A DNA stretch of 20,645 nucleotides from Bacteroidales bacterium (GTDB lineage Bacteria; Bacteroidota; Bacteroidia; Bacteroidales; UBA932): the NCBI GenBank assembly GCA_016295455.1, contig JAEDLE010000035.1, positions 1-20,645 of the forward strand, in the 5' to 3' direction. Shown in pieces: positions 1 to 7,892 of this stretch. The position numbers and the translations under genes are program-made. Position 1 is the first letter of the stretch, and each line of letters starts with the position of its first letter. The notes below the pieces were generated by a model. That model had not been told where the DNA came from. It saw only the letters and a program-made list of their open reading frames with translations, and did not search any database.

Positions 1-34
1 TTTGCGCGGTTCGCAAACACAGGGACAGCCATGA
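1..34 (+). CDS. possible 3' end of an upstream gene (partial)
   Basis: In the second frame the first bases read as ten codons (L-R-G-S-Q-T-Q-G-Q-P) and then TGA at 32-34. That stop overlaps the ATG of the lysO-like gene in an ATGA arrangement, which is common between co-transcribed genes. Ten codons are too few to identify a protein or to prove coding. The frame-1 reading is also open into the lysO gene, so this stretch could simply be its leader. Confidence 0.25.
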   Translation, partial: LRGSQTQGQP

Positions 35-993
35 TAACCTTGATTCTAAGCTTTGTCGCCGCAATGGCGCTCGGATACCTTCTGTCACGCCTGAGCCTGG
101 CGGAAGGCCTGGCAAAACTTGCAGGCATAGTCACCAACGTCAGCATATACCTGCTGATATTCCTGCTGGGAGCACAGACCGGCGGCAATGAAGAGGTCCT
201 CGCAAACATTTCATCCATAGGCCTGAACGCCCTGCTGCTGGCCACAGCCGGAACCCTGGGAAGCGCAACGGCAGGATGGCTGCTCTACAGACTCGGGAAA
301 CGGAAGACTGTCACAAATCCAGGGCAGACACGGACAGAAAACACAGGACGCAAGAGCATGATCGAAAGCGGCACGATCATCACCCTCGCATCACTTGCAA
401 TCGGAGTCGCAGCCGGCAAAACCGGAATCGCCACCCCGATTACCGGACTGAAATTCGACCTGGCGATGTGCGTACTCCACATCCTGCTCATCAGCGTCGG
501 ATTGGGCATAGGACTCAGGCCAGGCCTCAAGGAAATGCTCCGGAGCATAAGGCCTTCGATACTGCTCCTGCCCATCTGCTCCATCATATTCACCCTGGCA
601 TTCTGCGCCGCGGCAAGCCTCGCAATCAGGGACTGGAGCCTTCCGGACTGCCTTGCGGTCGGCAGCGGACTGGGCTATTACTCCCTATCGTCCGTACTGA
701 TAGCAAGCATCAGGGAAACCAGCTACGGGGTCACCCTGGCCACCGCGCTCGGAGCCATGGCACTGCTGTCCAACATATTCAGGGAGCTTATGACCCTTAT
801 CCTGACACCCATTATGGCAAGGCATATGGGTCCGTATGCCCCGGTAGCGGCCGCCGGAGCCACAGCCATGGACGTATGCCTGCCCGGAATACTGAAGAGC
901 TGCGGACCGGACATAATCCCCGCAGCTCTCGTAAGTGGCGTGCTGTCAGACTTCAGCGTGCCATTCCTGGTGTCTTTCTTCTGTTCGCTCTAG
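31..993 (+). CDS. lysO: LysO-family L-lysine exporter (YbjE-like), inner membrane
   Basis: This is a 320-residue, strongly hydrophobic protein with about eight membrane segments. It resembles the LysO/YbjE (DUF340) family, which exports L-lysine and toxic lysine analogues across the inner membrane. The family-like signs are the loop G-L-G-Y-Y-S-L-S near residue 212, A-L-L-S-N-I-F-R-E-L near 245, and the C-terminal G-A-T-A-M-D-V-C-L-P segment. The length is close to the roughly 300 residues of the E. coli protein. The ATG at 31 places the first membrane helix at the N-terminus as expected, although the frame stays open to the window edge. A hydrophilic linker at residues about 90-110 separates an N-terminal unit of about 90 residues from a C-terminal unit of about 210. 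To my knowledge these two units are often separate adjacent genes in Bacteroidales, so this looks like the fused form. The stop lies one base from the convergent arabinofuranosidase stop. Confidence 0.85.
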   Translation: MITLILSFVAAMALGYLLSRLSLAEGLAKLAGIVTNVSIYLLIFLLGAQTGGNEEVLANISSIGLNALLLATAGTLGSATAGWLLYRLGKRKTVTNPGQTRTENTGRKSMIESGTIITLASLAIGVAAGKTGIATPITGLKFDLAMCVLHILLISVGLGIGLRPGLKEMLRSIRPSILLLPICSIIFTLAFCAAASLAIRDWSLPDCLAVGSGLGYYSLSSVLIASIRETSYGVTLATALGAMALLSNIFRELMTLILTPIMARHMGPYAPVAAAGATAMDVCLPGILKSCGPDIIPAALVSGVLSDFSVPFLVSFFCSL

Positions 994-994
994 C

Positions 995-3388
995 CTACTC
1001 CTTCACATTGGCCTTGCCCGGAGTAGGATAATCGCTAGGCGAGAAATCCGCACAGAGCATATCCCTGTCGGCACCGTCAGGAAATCTGACTATGGCAGGA
1101 ACGGAACGGAAGAAACTTGCCGGAACCTCCGCAAGGCAACCTCCCTGGTCCTGATCCCCTTCAAGTGTCGCAATGTCAGGACGGCATATGGTGCCGTTTC
1201 CGCTGGAATTGCTCTGCTTGGAGCCGTATGTGACACCGTCCATCAGGACCTTGCCGCAGTAAAGAGCCACGGTTCCGGCCCTCGGGTCAAGTGCATAACC
1301 TATATGGCAACCGTCAGAAGCAAGCGCAGGAGCAGGATCCGCCTGAACTGCATCACCGCTTTCATGTGCGAAACGCAGGGCCGGCGAGAAGCTGATGCCC
1401 GTACCTTCGCAGGACACATCCACGCCCTTCATATGGTCATTCTTCAGAGGCACCTCCAGTTCCACCTCTCCCGGCTCCCTCGGAGCGTCAGGGATACCGA
1501 TCCTGTGAGGCGGCGGAGGAGTCTGTACGCTGATTACACGCTTCACCACAACCTTTTCAAGCCTCTGGCCAGTGCTTACAGTAAGGACAGAGCCCTCACT
1601 CAGACCGGAAGTATAGCCCAGGGACAGAACCGTGTCACCCGCCTTCGCCGCCTTCTCAAGCACGGTCTGGGTCGCAGGAGTACCGACTGCAGTCAGCACC
1701 GTCTCCTCATAATCGGCACCGGCGCCTATCGCAACCCTCTGACCCACACGCAGTCCCTCCACTGAAGCCACAGGCAGAGTCTCCGTACCGGCAGGGAAAC
1801 GGAGCCACGGACCGGTCGATACAGGTATGAATATGGTGGTGAGCGGGGCTGCTGCCATCGCCAGGGCGGATTCGCCAGGAGTCAGCACAAGATATTCTCC
1901 AGCCCCCAGAACGCTGCCTTCCGGAAGCCTTGCGGCACGCACCGGAGCCCAGCCGCTACGGGTTATCTCGACTTCATATCCCGAAATGTCCACAGGAGAG
2001 GAAGAAGGATTGTAAAGCTCCACGAAGCCTCCGTTCTCAAGACCCAGCTCATTGATTTTCACAGCAGTGGCGCATCTGATTCTCTGCACCGCCTCAGCGC
2101 GTCCGCCCTTCCAGGAAACGACAGCCTTCACAAAGCCGCCAGACACGCCTTCAGGCGCAGATATCTCAAACTCGGACGACATCTCCTCCCCAGGCTGAAG
2201 GTCCCTGCGCTGATCCAAGGCCCTGCAGGTCCATCCCTGAGGCAATTCGAGGGATATGCCGACCTTCTCCGCAGTCTTGAAACCGGTGTTGCGGAAATCC
2301 ACCCTGAGAGTCTGGACGTCTCCGGCCATGAAGGTGGTGAGCCTTGAGAGTTTCACGGGCTGCACGTCATAACGGGCCGCTGCGATGTTGGCCTGGACAG
2401 CGCGGATACACTCCTGGGAAGGATAGCCCAGGACCATCACCCCCTCATAGAAGGTGCCGGCGGAGCCATTGCCGTTGTCGCCACCGTTTCCAAGCAGTAT
2501 CGCACCCTTCTTGCTCATGGGATAATATGCGTCACTCTCAGGAGTATGCGGTCTCGGGCCGCTGTAGAAGGTGGTCAGGTCTGGGGTGGTGGCATCGCCG
2601 CCGTTGAGGTCCCATCTGTTGCCGTCACCGCCGTTCACGTATACGGAGACGAAACGCCAGCCGTCTATGCTCGGGACATCGTTCTTCTTGTGGCCATATC
2701 CGGAGAAAAGGCCGGACTCCATGTCCGCCATGATCCACGGACCCTCGCCGTTGCCGCTTCCCCATGCAGTGGAGGTGCCGAAATATGTGGTTTCCATGGT
2801 TCCCGTGCCCACAGCCTTGCCGTTGGTGGACGCGTTGCCATAGTCAAAACAGCAGCCGCTGTCATAGTGTGTCCCGTCGATGACGTAGTACATGCCCTCG
2901 GCCTCATCGTTGATGGCAAGGTCGCTGGCATTGTTGTAACGGTAGCCCATGCCAGGCATCAGGTATGCGCCATAGGCCTTCCTGCCGTCTATGGTCACCG
3001 GAGCCATGTCGGCGATGGGAAGGGTGTTGAACTGTCCCTTTGCAGGACCCTTGAAGGTGCCAGGAGGAGCCTGGTAGAGGTGGTTGCCGTGGCCGGACTG
3101 GTCATAGATCACCGTGATGTAGGACATCGTGCCCTCGCTGAAGGCATCGTGTGCGGAGGCGTCGGCATATCCGTTCTTCGGCATGATGCTGAGTGTCGCG
3201 CCGTCACTCTCGCGTCTTATCTGGTACAGAGGACCGCGGTAGGAGGACGAAAGGACGCGTGTGGTGCTGTGCGCAGCCACACAGTCATATCCATAGGATT
3301 CATAAATGTCGCACGGACCCTCGGGGACTTTCGTGCAGGAAGCAGCCACTCCCAGAAGGAGCAGGGCAGGGATGAGACAGGTCTTCAT
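995..3388 (-). CDS. GH54 alpha-L-arabinofuranosidase lipoprotein with NEW3-like and lamin-tail domains
   Basis: The 797-residue product should release terminal arabinofuranose from arabinan, arabinoxylan or similar side chains at the cell surface. It starts with a lipoprotein signal (lipobox ending A-A-S-C, Cys18). Residues about 25-340 match the GH54 (AbfB) catalytic domain closely: G-P-C-D-I-Y, V-A-A-H-S-T-T-R, I-Y-D-Q-S-G-H-G-N, G-C-C-F-D-Y-G-N, W-I-M-A-D-M-E-S-G-L-F-S-G and G-G-D-N-G-N-G. Glu224 and Asp304 align with the known nucleophile and acid/base. There is no C-terminal arabinose-binding (CBM42) domain. Residues 345-440 look like a NEW3/CARDB-type Ig fold. From about 443 a lamin-tail domain begins (I-N-E-L, F-V-E-L-Y-N) and its end appears only near 760-797 (R-F-P-D-G, P-T-P-G-K-A-N). 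The in-frame ATG at 3388 was chosen because it starts the signal peptide and has a plausible promoter just upstream; ATGs at 3397 and 3418 are alternatives. Confidence 0.9.
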   Translation of the reverse strand: MKTCLIPALLLLGVAASCTKVPEGPCDIYESYGYDCVAAHSTTRVLSSSYRGPLYQIRRESDGATLSIMPKNGYADASAHDAFSEGTMSYITVIYDQSGHGNHLYQAPPGTFKGPAKGQFNTLPIADMAPVTIDGRKAYGAYLMPGMGYRYNNASDLAINDEAEGMYYVIDGTHYDSGCCFDYGNASTNGKAVGTGTMETTYFGTSTAWGSGNGEGPWIMADMESGLFSGYGHKKNDVPSIDGWRFVSVYVNGGDGNRWDLNGGDATTPDLTTFYSGPRPHTPESDAYYPMSKKGAILLGNGGDNGNGSAGTFYEGVMVLGYPSQECIRAVQANIAAARYDVQPVKLSRLTTFMAGDVQTLRVDFRNTGFKTAEKVGISLELPQGWTCRALDQRRDLQPGEEMSSEFEISAPEGVSGGFVKAVVSWKGGRAEAVQRIRCATAVKINELGLENGGFVELYNPSSSPVDISGYEVEITRSGWAPVRAARLPEGSVLGAGEYLVLTPGESALAMAAAPLTTIFIPVSTGPWLRFPAGTETLPVASVEGLRVGQRVAIGAGADYEETVLTAVGTPATQTVLEKAAKAGDTVLSLGYTSGLSEGSVLTVSTGQRLEKVVVKRVISVQTPPPPHRIGIPDAPREPGEVELEVPLKNDHMKGVDVSCEGTGISFSPALRFAHESGDAVQADPAPALASDGCHIGYALDPRAGTVALYCGKVLMDGVTYGSKQSNSSGNGTICRPDIATLEGDQDQGGCLAEVPASFFRSVPAIVRFPDGADRDMLCADFSPSDYPTPGKANVKE

Positions 3389-3406
3389 TGTGGTCATTGT
3401 TTTGAC

Positions 3407-3438
3407 GCAATATATCACAAATCCTGGTCAAAATCAAC
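3407..3438 (-). promoter_or_regulatory. candidate promoter for the GH54 gene
   Basis: On the minus strand GTTG (3438-3435) is followed after 20 bases by TATATTGC (3414-3407). This partly matches the Bacteroidetes consensus TTTG-N19-21-TAnnTTTG. It would start transcription near 3400, about 12 bases before the ATG at 3388. Each box departs from consensus, so confidence is low. Confidence 0.3.
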
Positions 3439-3484
3439 GCACAAATCAATCACTGTCTTTCAATGCGGGGCCAGATGACACGGA

Positions 3485-6388
3485 TCAATACAGCATATTG
3501 ATCATCGCGTTCTGGGCAGTGGAATTGTTCCTGGCATTCATCTTGCCGAAACTGAACGACACCCCTGCCAGGAAGAAACGGCCGAGAGTGTTGCCGATGA
3601 TGTCCTCCCTGTATTCGGCGGTGACCGCACGGCGGTAACTGTTGCTGCGGTCCAGCAGGTCAACGGCATGGAACAGGAGAGTCACGCCCTTGAAGGTCTT
3701 GGAGAGAGACAGGTTCAGTATCAGGTTCTCATCGTCCATGCCCGAAGAATATCCCCTGTATATGTAGTACTTGCCGTTAAAGGAAAAGTCCAGGCCTTTT
3801 TCACTTGTATAGCCAAGTTTCAGGGAGGGAGTGATGTCCCAGGTCTTCATGTCCGTGCCTCCATCCAGGCTGTATTTCGCCGTCCTGTTGTTCAGTGCGC
3901 AGCTGGCATATGCATAGAAGCCTCCTTTCCTGAATGAAAGGCTTATGTAGTTGTTGTAGGAAGTATTGGAGGTCTTGCTCCGGACAAAGCCGCTTTCCCC
4001 GCTGTAGAAACGGTCACCGTGGCTGTCTCCCCAGAACCAGGACATCATGTCCTGATAGCTGTAATTGTCCTTGTCAAGGCCGTCAAGCCTTCCTGCCGCC
4101 TGATAGCTCACGCCAACCCACCTCATATAGTTGACATCAAGCGAAAGATTGAACAGTCGCTGCGCCCCAAGAGGAGAGGAAAACGAAAAATAGCCGGAGA
4201 TATTCGACACAGGGTCCTTTGCGTTGACATTCACGGAGTAGCGCACACCCTCGGGATCGAACCATACCGCCGGTACCTCACTGTTGGACATCACGTTGCC
4301 ATATCCTTCCAGAAAAAGAGAAAGCCCCTTCTTCGGCAGGCTGAAGGACACACCTCCCGAGAAATCATGTGAGAAAGACGGTGCAAGATAGATGTTGCCG
4401 GCGGTGACCATCAGAGGATTGGATATGTCGATGGCCGGAACAACGCTCTCCCCTGAAGGGAGAGATGTCTGACCCGAATATTCTATATGCCCTCTGAAAT
4501 TGCCCTTCCCGAAACCGAGTTCAAGGCTTGGAGCCCAGTTGTTGGTCCATTCCCCTTCTCCCACGGTGCGGCTTGCCCCCAGGGCTTCGGATACGGTCAC
4601 GTTGCTGGTCTGGAAGGCGCTCATACCCATGATCACACGGTTATCCTCATTGAACTTGTACTGCAAGGTCAACGCTTCGACGAATCTGTCTCCGTAGCGC
4701 CTTGAATATGTGGAATAATACTCATTCCGGCTGCCGTCTTCCCCATTGGTCGCATCCTTGTCGGATGAATATGAATCCGAGGATGCCCTGAGCGACACGT
4801 TCATCGAAAGCTTTTCAGTGAACGGTTCCGTATAGGCCACACGGCCATATCCGGAGAATGAACCAGTGTTCCTGGCATAGTTGAGATTGCGTTCATCGCT
4901 CGTCCCCGACCCGAAACCGGTCCAGGAGAGTTCGCTGCTGCTTCCATTTCCCCAGGTGGACGCGAAGGCTCCCGAGAACATGATGTTCCTACCTTCCTTG
5001 CCCATGTTCCTCAATCCCATATAAAGGCTGGTATTGAGCCTTAGTTTCCTGAAGTCCGACACCTGTGTGGACCAACCCTCGTTGACCAAGCCCGAGTTCC
5101 CGGAGGTGGTGGACCTGGTGTCGGTGGCACGGTCCGAATCCACATAGGACAGGGAAGGTCGTACGGCAAACTCGAACTTGCCCGAGTACTTTGACATAGA
5201 CGCATTGACTACCATACGGCCGTCCCTTGCGTTGCCCACGAAATCACTGCCGGACTCCAGGTTGTCGCCTTCATCAAGGAAGGAGAGACGCTGAGTGCGT
5301 TGCCTGGAATCCTTGGATGAATATGTGTAGCTGGCACTGACGTCGGTATCAACACCCTTTATCCGCGAGGTGTTGTAATTCGCTCCTGCCTGGGCCGTGG
5401 TGGTCACGCCACTCTTTCCGGCCATCACATCGACCTCGTCATCGTCTGAGATGATGAGCACTGCACCGCCTGAGCCGGGCACATCTGCGTTCTTGCCGTT
5501 GCCGAGCACAGTCAGCTGGTCTTTTTCATTGTATGACGCAAGCATGCCACTTGCGTTGAACAGCAGACCCGGATTCTCCCTGAGCATCTGTTCATCCCCC
5601 GAAGAGGCCGAAGTGCCGGCAAGAGCATTGACATTGCCGAAAGTCCCCTGCCTGTACTCTTCCTTGAGTTCCACATCCATCACCTTCTCCTTGTCACTGC
5701 GGGATTCGATGCCGGTCATGTCAGCCTCGTGGGAATTCCTGTCCATCACCTTGATCTTGTCCACGAATCTGGCAGGAAGGTTCTTCAGTGTCATGGATGG
5801 GTCATCGAAGAAGAAAGTCTTGCCACCGACTGTGATCTTGTCAACCTTCTCCCCGTTGACGGTCACATTGCCCTGGTCATCGACCGACATGCCCGGCATC
5901 ATCTTCAGCAGATCCTCGAGCATAGCCGTCTCTCCGACACGAAAAGCGGCAGCGTTGTAAATGAGAGTATCCTTGACCACGGTGACAGGATCGACATTCG
6001 CCGTGACACGGGCCGCATCGATGAATTCAGGATCCTCTTCAAGTTCTAACCTGCCGAGATTCATCTCCCAGCCTCCTATGCTGTATTCCTTGCGGAACGG
6101 CTTGTATCCGAGCATCTCGACATTGATTTCATACTTGCCGCGAGGCACATCGGACAGGACGACATATCCATCCTTGTCGGATATGGCAAAGTGTGTCACT
6201 ATGGTATCCCTGACAGGAATGGCATATGCTGAAACATATGGTATGCCTTCCTTGGTTCCGGCTTTGCAAACCGTGAACGAGACCTGGGTATTGACGGTCT
6301 CATTGTACATCGAAAGGTCGATCACGACCTGGGAAAACAGCGCGGCCGGCAAGAGGACGGCGGCAAGCAAAATGGCAAGTTTCTTCAT
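3485..6388 (-). CDS. outer-membrane beta-barrel protein (CarboxypepD_reg-like + plug-like + OMP_b-brl family)
   Basis: This is a 967-residue protein with a Sec signal peptide (cleavage near A-L-F-S-Q, residue about 20). It has a carboxypeptidase-regulatory-like beta sandwich at about 35-120 (D-K-D-G-Y-V-V-L-S-D-V-P-R-G-K-Y). A TonB-receptor plug-like segment follows at about 145-245 (E-D-L-L-K-M-M-P-G-M, G-G-K-T-F-F-F-D-D-P). The remainder is a long region rich in alternating aromatic beta strands that ends in a barrel-type strand (F-L-A-G-V-S-F-S-F-G). This architecture is common in Bacteroidetes and is usually annotated as a TonB-dependent-receptor-like or outer-membrane beta-barrel protein. 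The substrate cannot be deduced. No classical TonB box and no SusD partner is seen. It lies upstream of the GH54 gene on the same strand with about 96 bases between them, so a functional link is possible but not shown. Confidence 0.85.
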   Translation of the reverse strand: MKKLAILLAAVLLPAALFSQVVIDLSMYNETVNTQVSFTVCKAGTKEGIPYVSAYAIPVRDTIVTHFAISDKDGYVVLSDVPRGKYEINVEMLGYKPFRKEYSIGGWEMNLGRLELEEDPEFIDAARVTANVDPVTVVKDTLIYNAAAFRVGETAMLEDLLKMMPGMSVDDQGNVTVNGEKVDKITVGGKTFFFDDPSMTLKNLPARFVDKIKVMDRNSHEADMTGIESRSDKEKVMDVELKEEYRQGTFGNVNALAGTSASSGDEQMLRENPGLLFNASGMLASYNEKDQLTVLGNGKNADVPGSGGAVLIISDDDEVDVMAGKSGVTTTAQAGANYNTSRIKGVDTDVSASYTYSSKDSRQRTQRLSFLDEGDNLESGSDFVGNARDGRMVVNASMSKYSGKFEFAVRPSLSYVDSDRATDTRSTTSGNSGLVNEGWSTQVSDFRKLRLNTSLYMGLRNMGKEGRNIMFSGAFASTWGNGSSSELSWTGFGSGTSDERNLNYARNTGSFSGYGRVAYTEPFTEKLSMNVSLRASSDSYSSDKDATNGEDGSRNEYYSTYSRRYGDRFVEALTLQYKFNEDNRVIMGMSAFQTSNVTVSEALGASRTVGEGEWTNNWAPSLELGFGKGNFRGHIEYSGQTSLPSGESVVPAIDISNPLMVTAGNIYLAPSFSHDFSGGVSFSLPKKGLSLFLEGYGNVMSNSEVPAVWFDPEGVRYSVNVNAKDPVSNISGYFSFSSPLGAQRLFNLSLDVNYMRWVGVSYQAAGRLDGLDKDNYSYQDMMSWFWGDSHGDRFYSGESGFVRSKTSNTSYNNYISLSFRKGGFYAYASCALNNRTAKYSLDGGTDMKTWDITPSLKLGYTSEKGLDFSFNGKYYIYRGYSSGMDDENLILNLSLSKTFKGVTLLFHAVDLLDRSNSYRRAVTAEYREDIIGNTLGRFFLAGVSFSFGKMNARNNSTAQNAMINMLY

Positions 6389-6407
6389 TCTCCGTCTGGT
6401 TTTGGGC

Positions 6408-6439
6408 TCAATGTAAGGACTATTCTGACACTTTCCAAA
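6408..6439 (-). promoter_or_regulatory. candidate promoter for the outer-membrane barrel gene
   Basis: On the minus strand TTTG (6439-6436) is followed after exactly 20 bases by TACATTGA (6415-6408). This is close to the Bacteroidetes TTTG / TAnnTTTG pair. The predicted start of transcription is near 6401, leaving a short leader before the ATG at 6388. Confidence 0.45.
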
Positions 6440-6483
6440 CCCGGCCTGGAGAACTGTAACAAATCGTTTTTTTTGTAACGGAA

Positions 6484-6515
6484 CAAAAAAAGAAGCTGAC
6501 CTTGCGGTCAGCTTC
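6484..6515 (-). terminator. rho-independent terminator of the OmpA-like gene
   Basis: A perfect 10-bp stem (6492-6501 with 6506-6515, stem GAAGCTGACC) closes a four-base loop. On the minus strand it is followed by a run of T at 6491-6485. It lies 24 bases past the stop of the OmpA-like gene. Just beyond it an AT-rich inverted repeat (T8-GT at 6467-6476 with ACA7 at 6483-6491) may add a second weak stem. Confidence 0.9.
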
Positions 6516-6539
6516 CATGAAAATCTTTCTATGTCGTGA

Positions 6540-7700
6540 TTACTTCACGTCAACGACAACGCGACGAGCATCCTTCTTGCCGGCGATACCACCGAGAACG
6601 ACGATCTCCATCTTCTCAGCAGGAACACCCTTCTTAACGAGGTAGTCCTTCACAGCCTGAGCACGCCTCTGAGCGATTCTCTCGTTGACTGCAGCGGTAC
6701 CGGTAGCGCTGTCGGCTGAACCGGTGATCACGAGTGACTGGTCGTCACCGAGCTTTGAAGCAACTGCATCAGCGTAGAAGTCGAGGTGGAGCTTCTCACG
6801 GTCAGAGATGGTGTAAGAGTCGATGTCGAAGAAGGTGTAAGATGCTGACTCAACAGCCTCGCACTGAACGTATACGGTCTCAGGCTTCTGATTCTTGAGG
6901 CGCTCGATCTCATCCTTGAGGGAAGCGTTCTCCTTCTCGAGAGCAGCTACGCGGTCCTTGAGGGCGTTGTACTGGTCAACAGTGAAAGGAACAGGAACAA
7001 CAACAGGGGTCACTGAAGAGTGACGTGAGAAGTTGGTTCTGCCGAGGTTCACGATAACACCTGCGGTAACTGAAGGAAGAAGGCACTTGTTGCCGTCGTT
7101 AGGAACTCCGAGCATCTTGTCAGCAGCGAGAACTGCGCTGAGGTCGAGGTAGAGGTCAACACGGTTGCCAAGACGGAAATCGTTGATGAGACCGGCACCT
7201 GCGCCGAACTCGTAGTCAACGTGTGAACCGCTCTGACGAAGATCGATAAGACCGAACTGAGCGTAAGGGATGAGGTCCCAGAAACGGGTCTCCTTGTAGC
7301 CGCTGAATGCGTTGGAGATGTTCCAAAGGAGATCAGCGTGATAGAAGTGCTGGGTGAAACGGTCGTCACCGAACCTTGAAGAACCTGTCTCAGCGTAAGC
7401 CGCGTTCTGAAGTCCGCGATATGCTACCCTTGCACCGACTGAAGGGGTGAACCACTTTCCTACGAAACCGTCAACTGCCACACCACCGAAACCGAATTCG
7501 GTGTTGCCGTTGATGACTGCGTTTGCACCTGCACCCGCACCGATGAACCAGTTGTCACCGAACCTGTTTGTTTCATAGGCACCACGGACAACCTTTCCGT
7601 TCTCGTCACGGTTTGCATTCTCCTGTGCAGAAGCACTGAAGGAAAAACTGAGGAGTCCTGCAACAGCAAGCGCTCCTGCCAATGTCTTGAATGCTTTCAT
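6540..7700 (-). CDS. OmpA-like outer membrane porin with peptidoglycan-binding domain
   Basis: This 386-residue protein would tether the outer membrane to the cell wall. A signal peptide ends at A-S-A (residue 25). Residues about 40-225 form an eight-strand-type beta barrel with many aromatic, Gly-rich strands. A Pro/Val-rich linker follows, then a short coiled coil at about 242-271 (heptads around A-L-K-D-R-V-A-A-L-E-K-E-N). The C-terminal OmpA/MotB-like domain covers about 285-386. Asp330 in G-S-A-D-S and an Arg of the R-R-A-Q-A-V motif (345/346) fit the residues that hold diaminopimelate in OmpA. Codon use is strongly biased (GTT/ACC/AAG-rich), as is usual for abundant proteins. The gene has its own promoter, a repeat-bearing leader of about 85 bases and its own terminator, so it is probably monocistronic. 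No Shine-Dalgarno sequence is seen; the bases before the ATG are A-rich. Confidence 0.92.
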   Translation of the reverse strand: MKAFKTLAGALAVAGLLSFSFSASAQENANRDENGKVVRGAYETNRFGDNWFIGAGAGANAVINGNTEFGFGGVAVDGFVGKWFTPSVGARVAYRGLQNAAYAETGSSRFGDDRFTQHFYHADLLWNISNAFSGYKETRFWDLIPYAQFGLIDLRQSGSHVDYEFGAGAGLINDFRLGNRVDLYLDLSAVLAADKMLGVPNDGNKCLLPSVTAGVIVNLGRTNFSRHSSVTPVVVPVPFTVDQYNALKDRVAALEKENASLKDEIERLKNQKPETVYVQCEAVESASYTFFDIDSYTISDREKLHLDFYADAVASKLGDDQSLVITGSADSATGTAAVNERIAQRRAQAVKDYLVKKGVPAEKMEIVVLGGIAGKKDARRVVVDVK

Positions 7701-7722
7701 TACGTTTGTTTGTTTAGTTATG

Positions 7723-7758
7723 TATTTGAATGATATCCTTTATTTGAATAATATCCTT
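7723..7758 (-). repeat. tandem duplication of an 18-base unit in the ompA-like leader
   Basis: Two head-to-tail 18-base copies occupy 7723-7740 and 7741-7758 and differ at one position (tatttgaaTGatatcctt versus tatttgaaTAatatcctt on the plus strand). Read as leader RNA of the porin, each copy begins AAGGAUAU and ends CAAAUA. The unit lies between the promoter and the start codon. Confidence 0.9.
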
Positions 7759-7790
7759 TGTTGTATACCCACTCTCCGGCATACTGACTA

Positions 7791-7822
7791 CAAATCTATG
7801 TAATATTTCGCATTTTGGCAAA
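7791..7822 (-). promoter_or_regulatory. promoter of the OmpA-like gene
   Basis: On the minus strand TTTG (7822-7819), a 20-base spacer, and TAGATTTG (7798-7791) match the Bacteroidetes primary sigma-factor promoter consensus exactly. Transcription would begin near 7784 and give a leader of about 84 bases. The promoter is back to back with that of uvrB. Confidence 0.75.
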
Positions 7823-7850
7823 TCTAAAGGAAAAATAAACCCCATTTCAT

Positions 7851-7858
7851 TATATTTG
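7851..7858 (+). promoter_or_regulatory. candidate -7 element for uvrB
   Basis: TATATTTG matches TAnnTTTG and would start transcription about 28 bases before the uvrB ATG. No convincing TTTG lies 19-21 bases upstream, so only the -7 half is supported. Confidence 0.45.
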
Positions 7859-7892
7859 CACAGGCGCAAATTCATTTTCAGGCTATTATTTC

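Noticed and set aside
2546..3478. 310-codon plus-strand frame opposite the GH54 gene
   Set aside because: It is antisense to a gene with clear family motifs, lacks recognisable domains, and open antisense frames are common in GC-rich coding DNA.
3485..6388. SusC-type TonB-dependent transporter
   Set aside because: The protein has a carboxypeptidase-regulatory-like domain and a plug-like segment but lacks the SusC signature and a SusD neighbour; the generic outer-membrane barrel label fits better.
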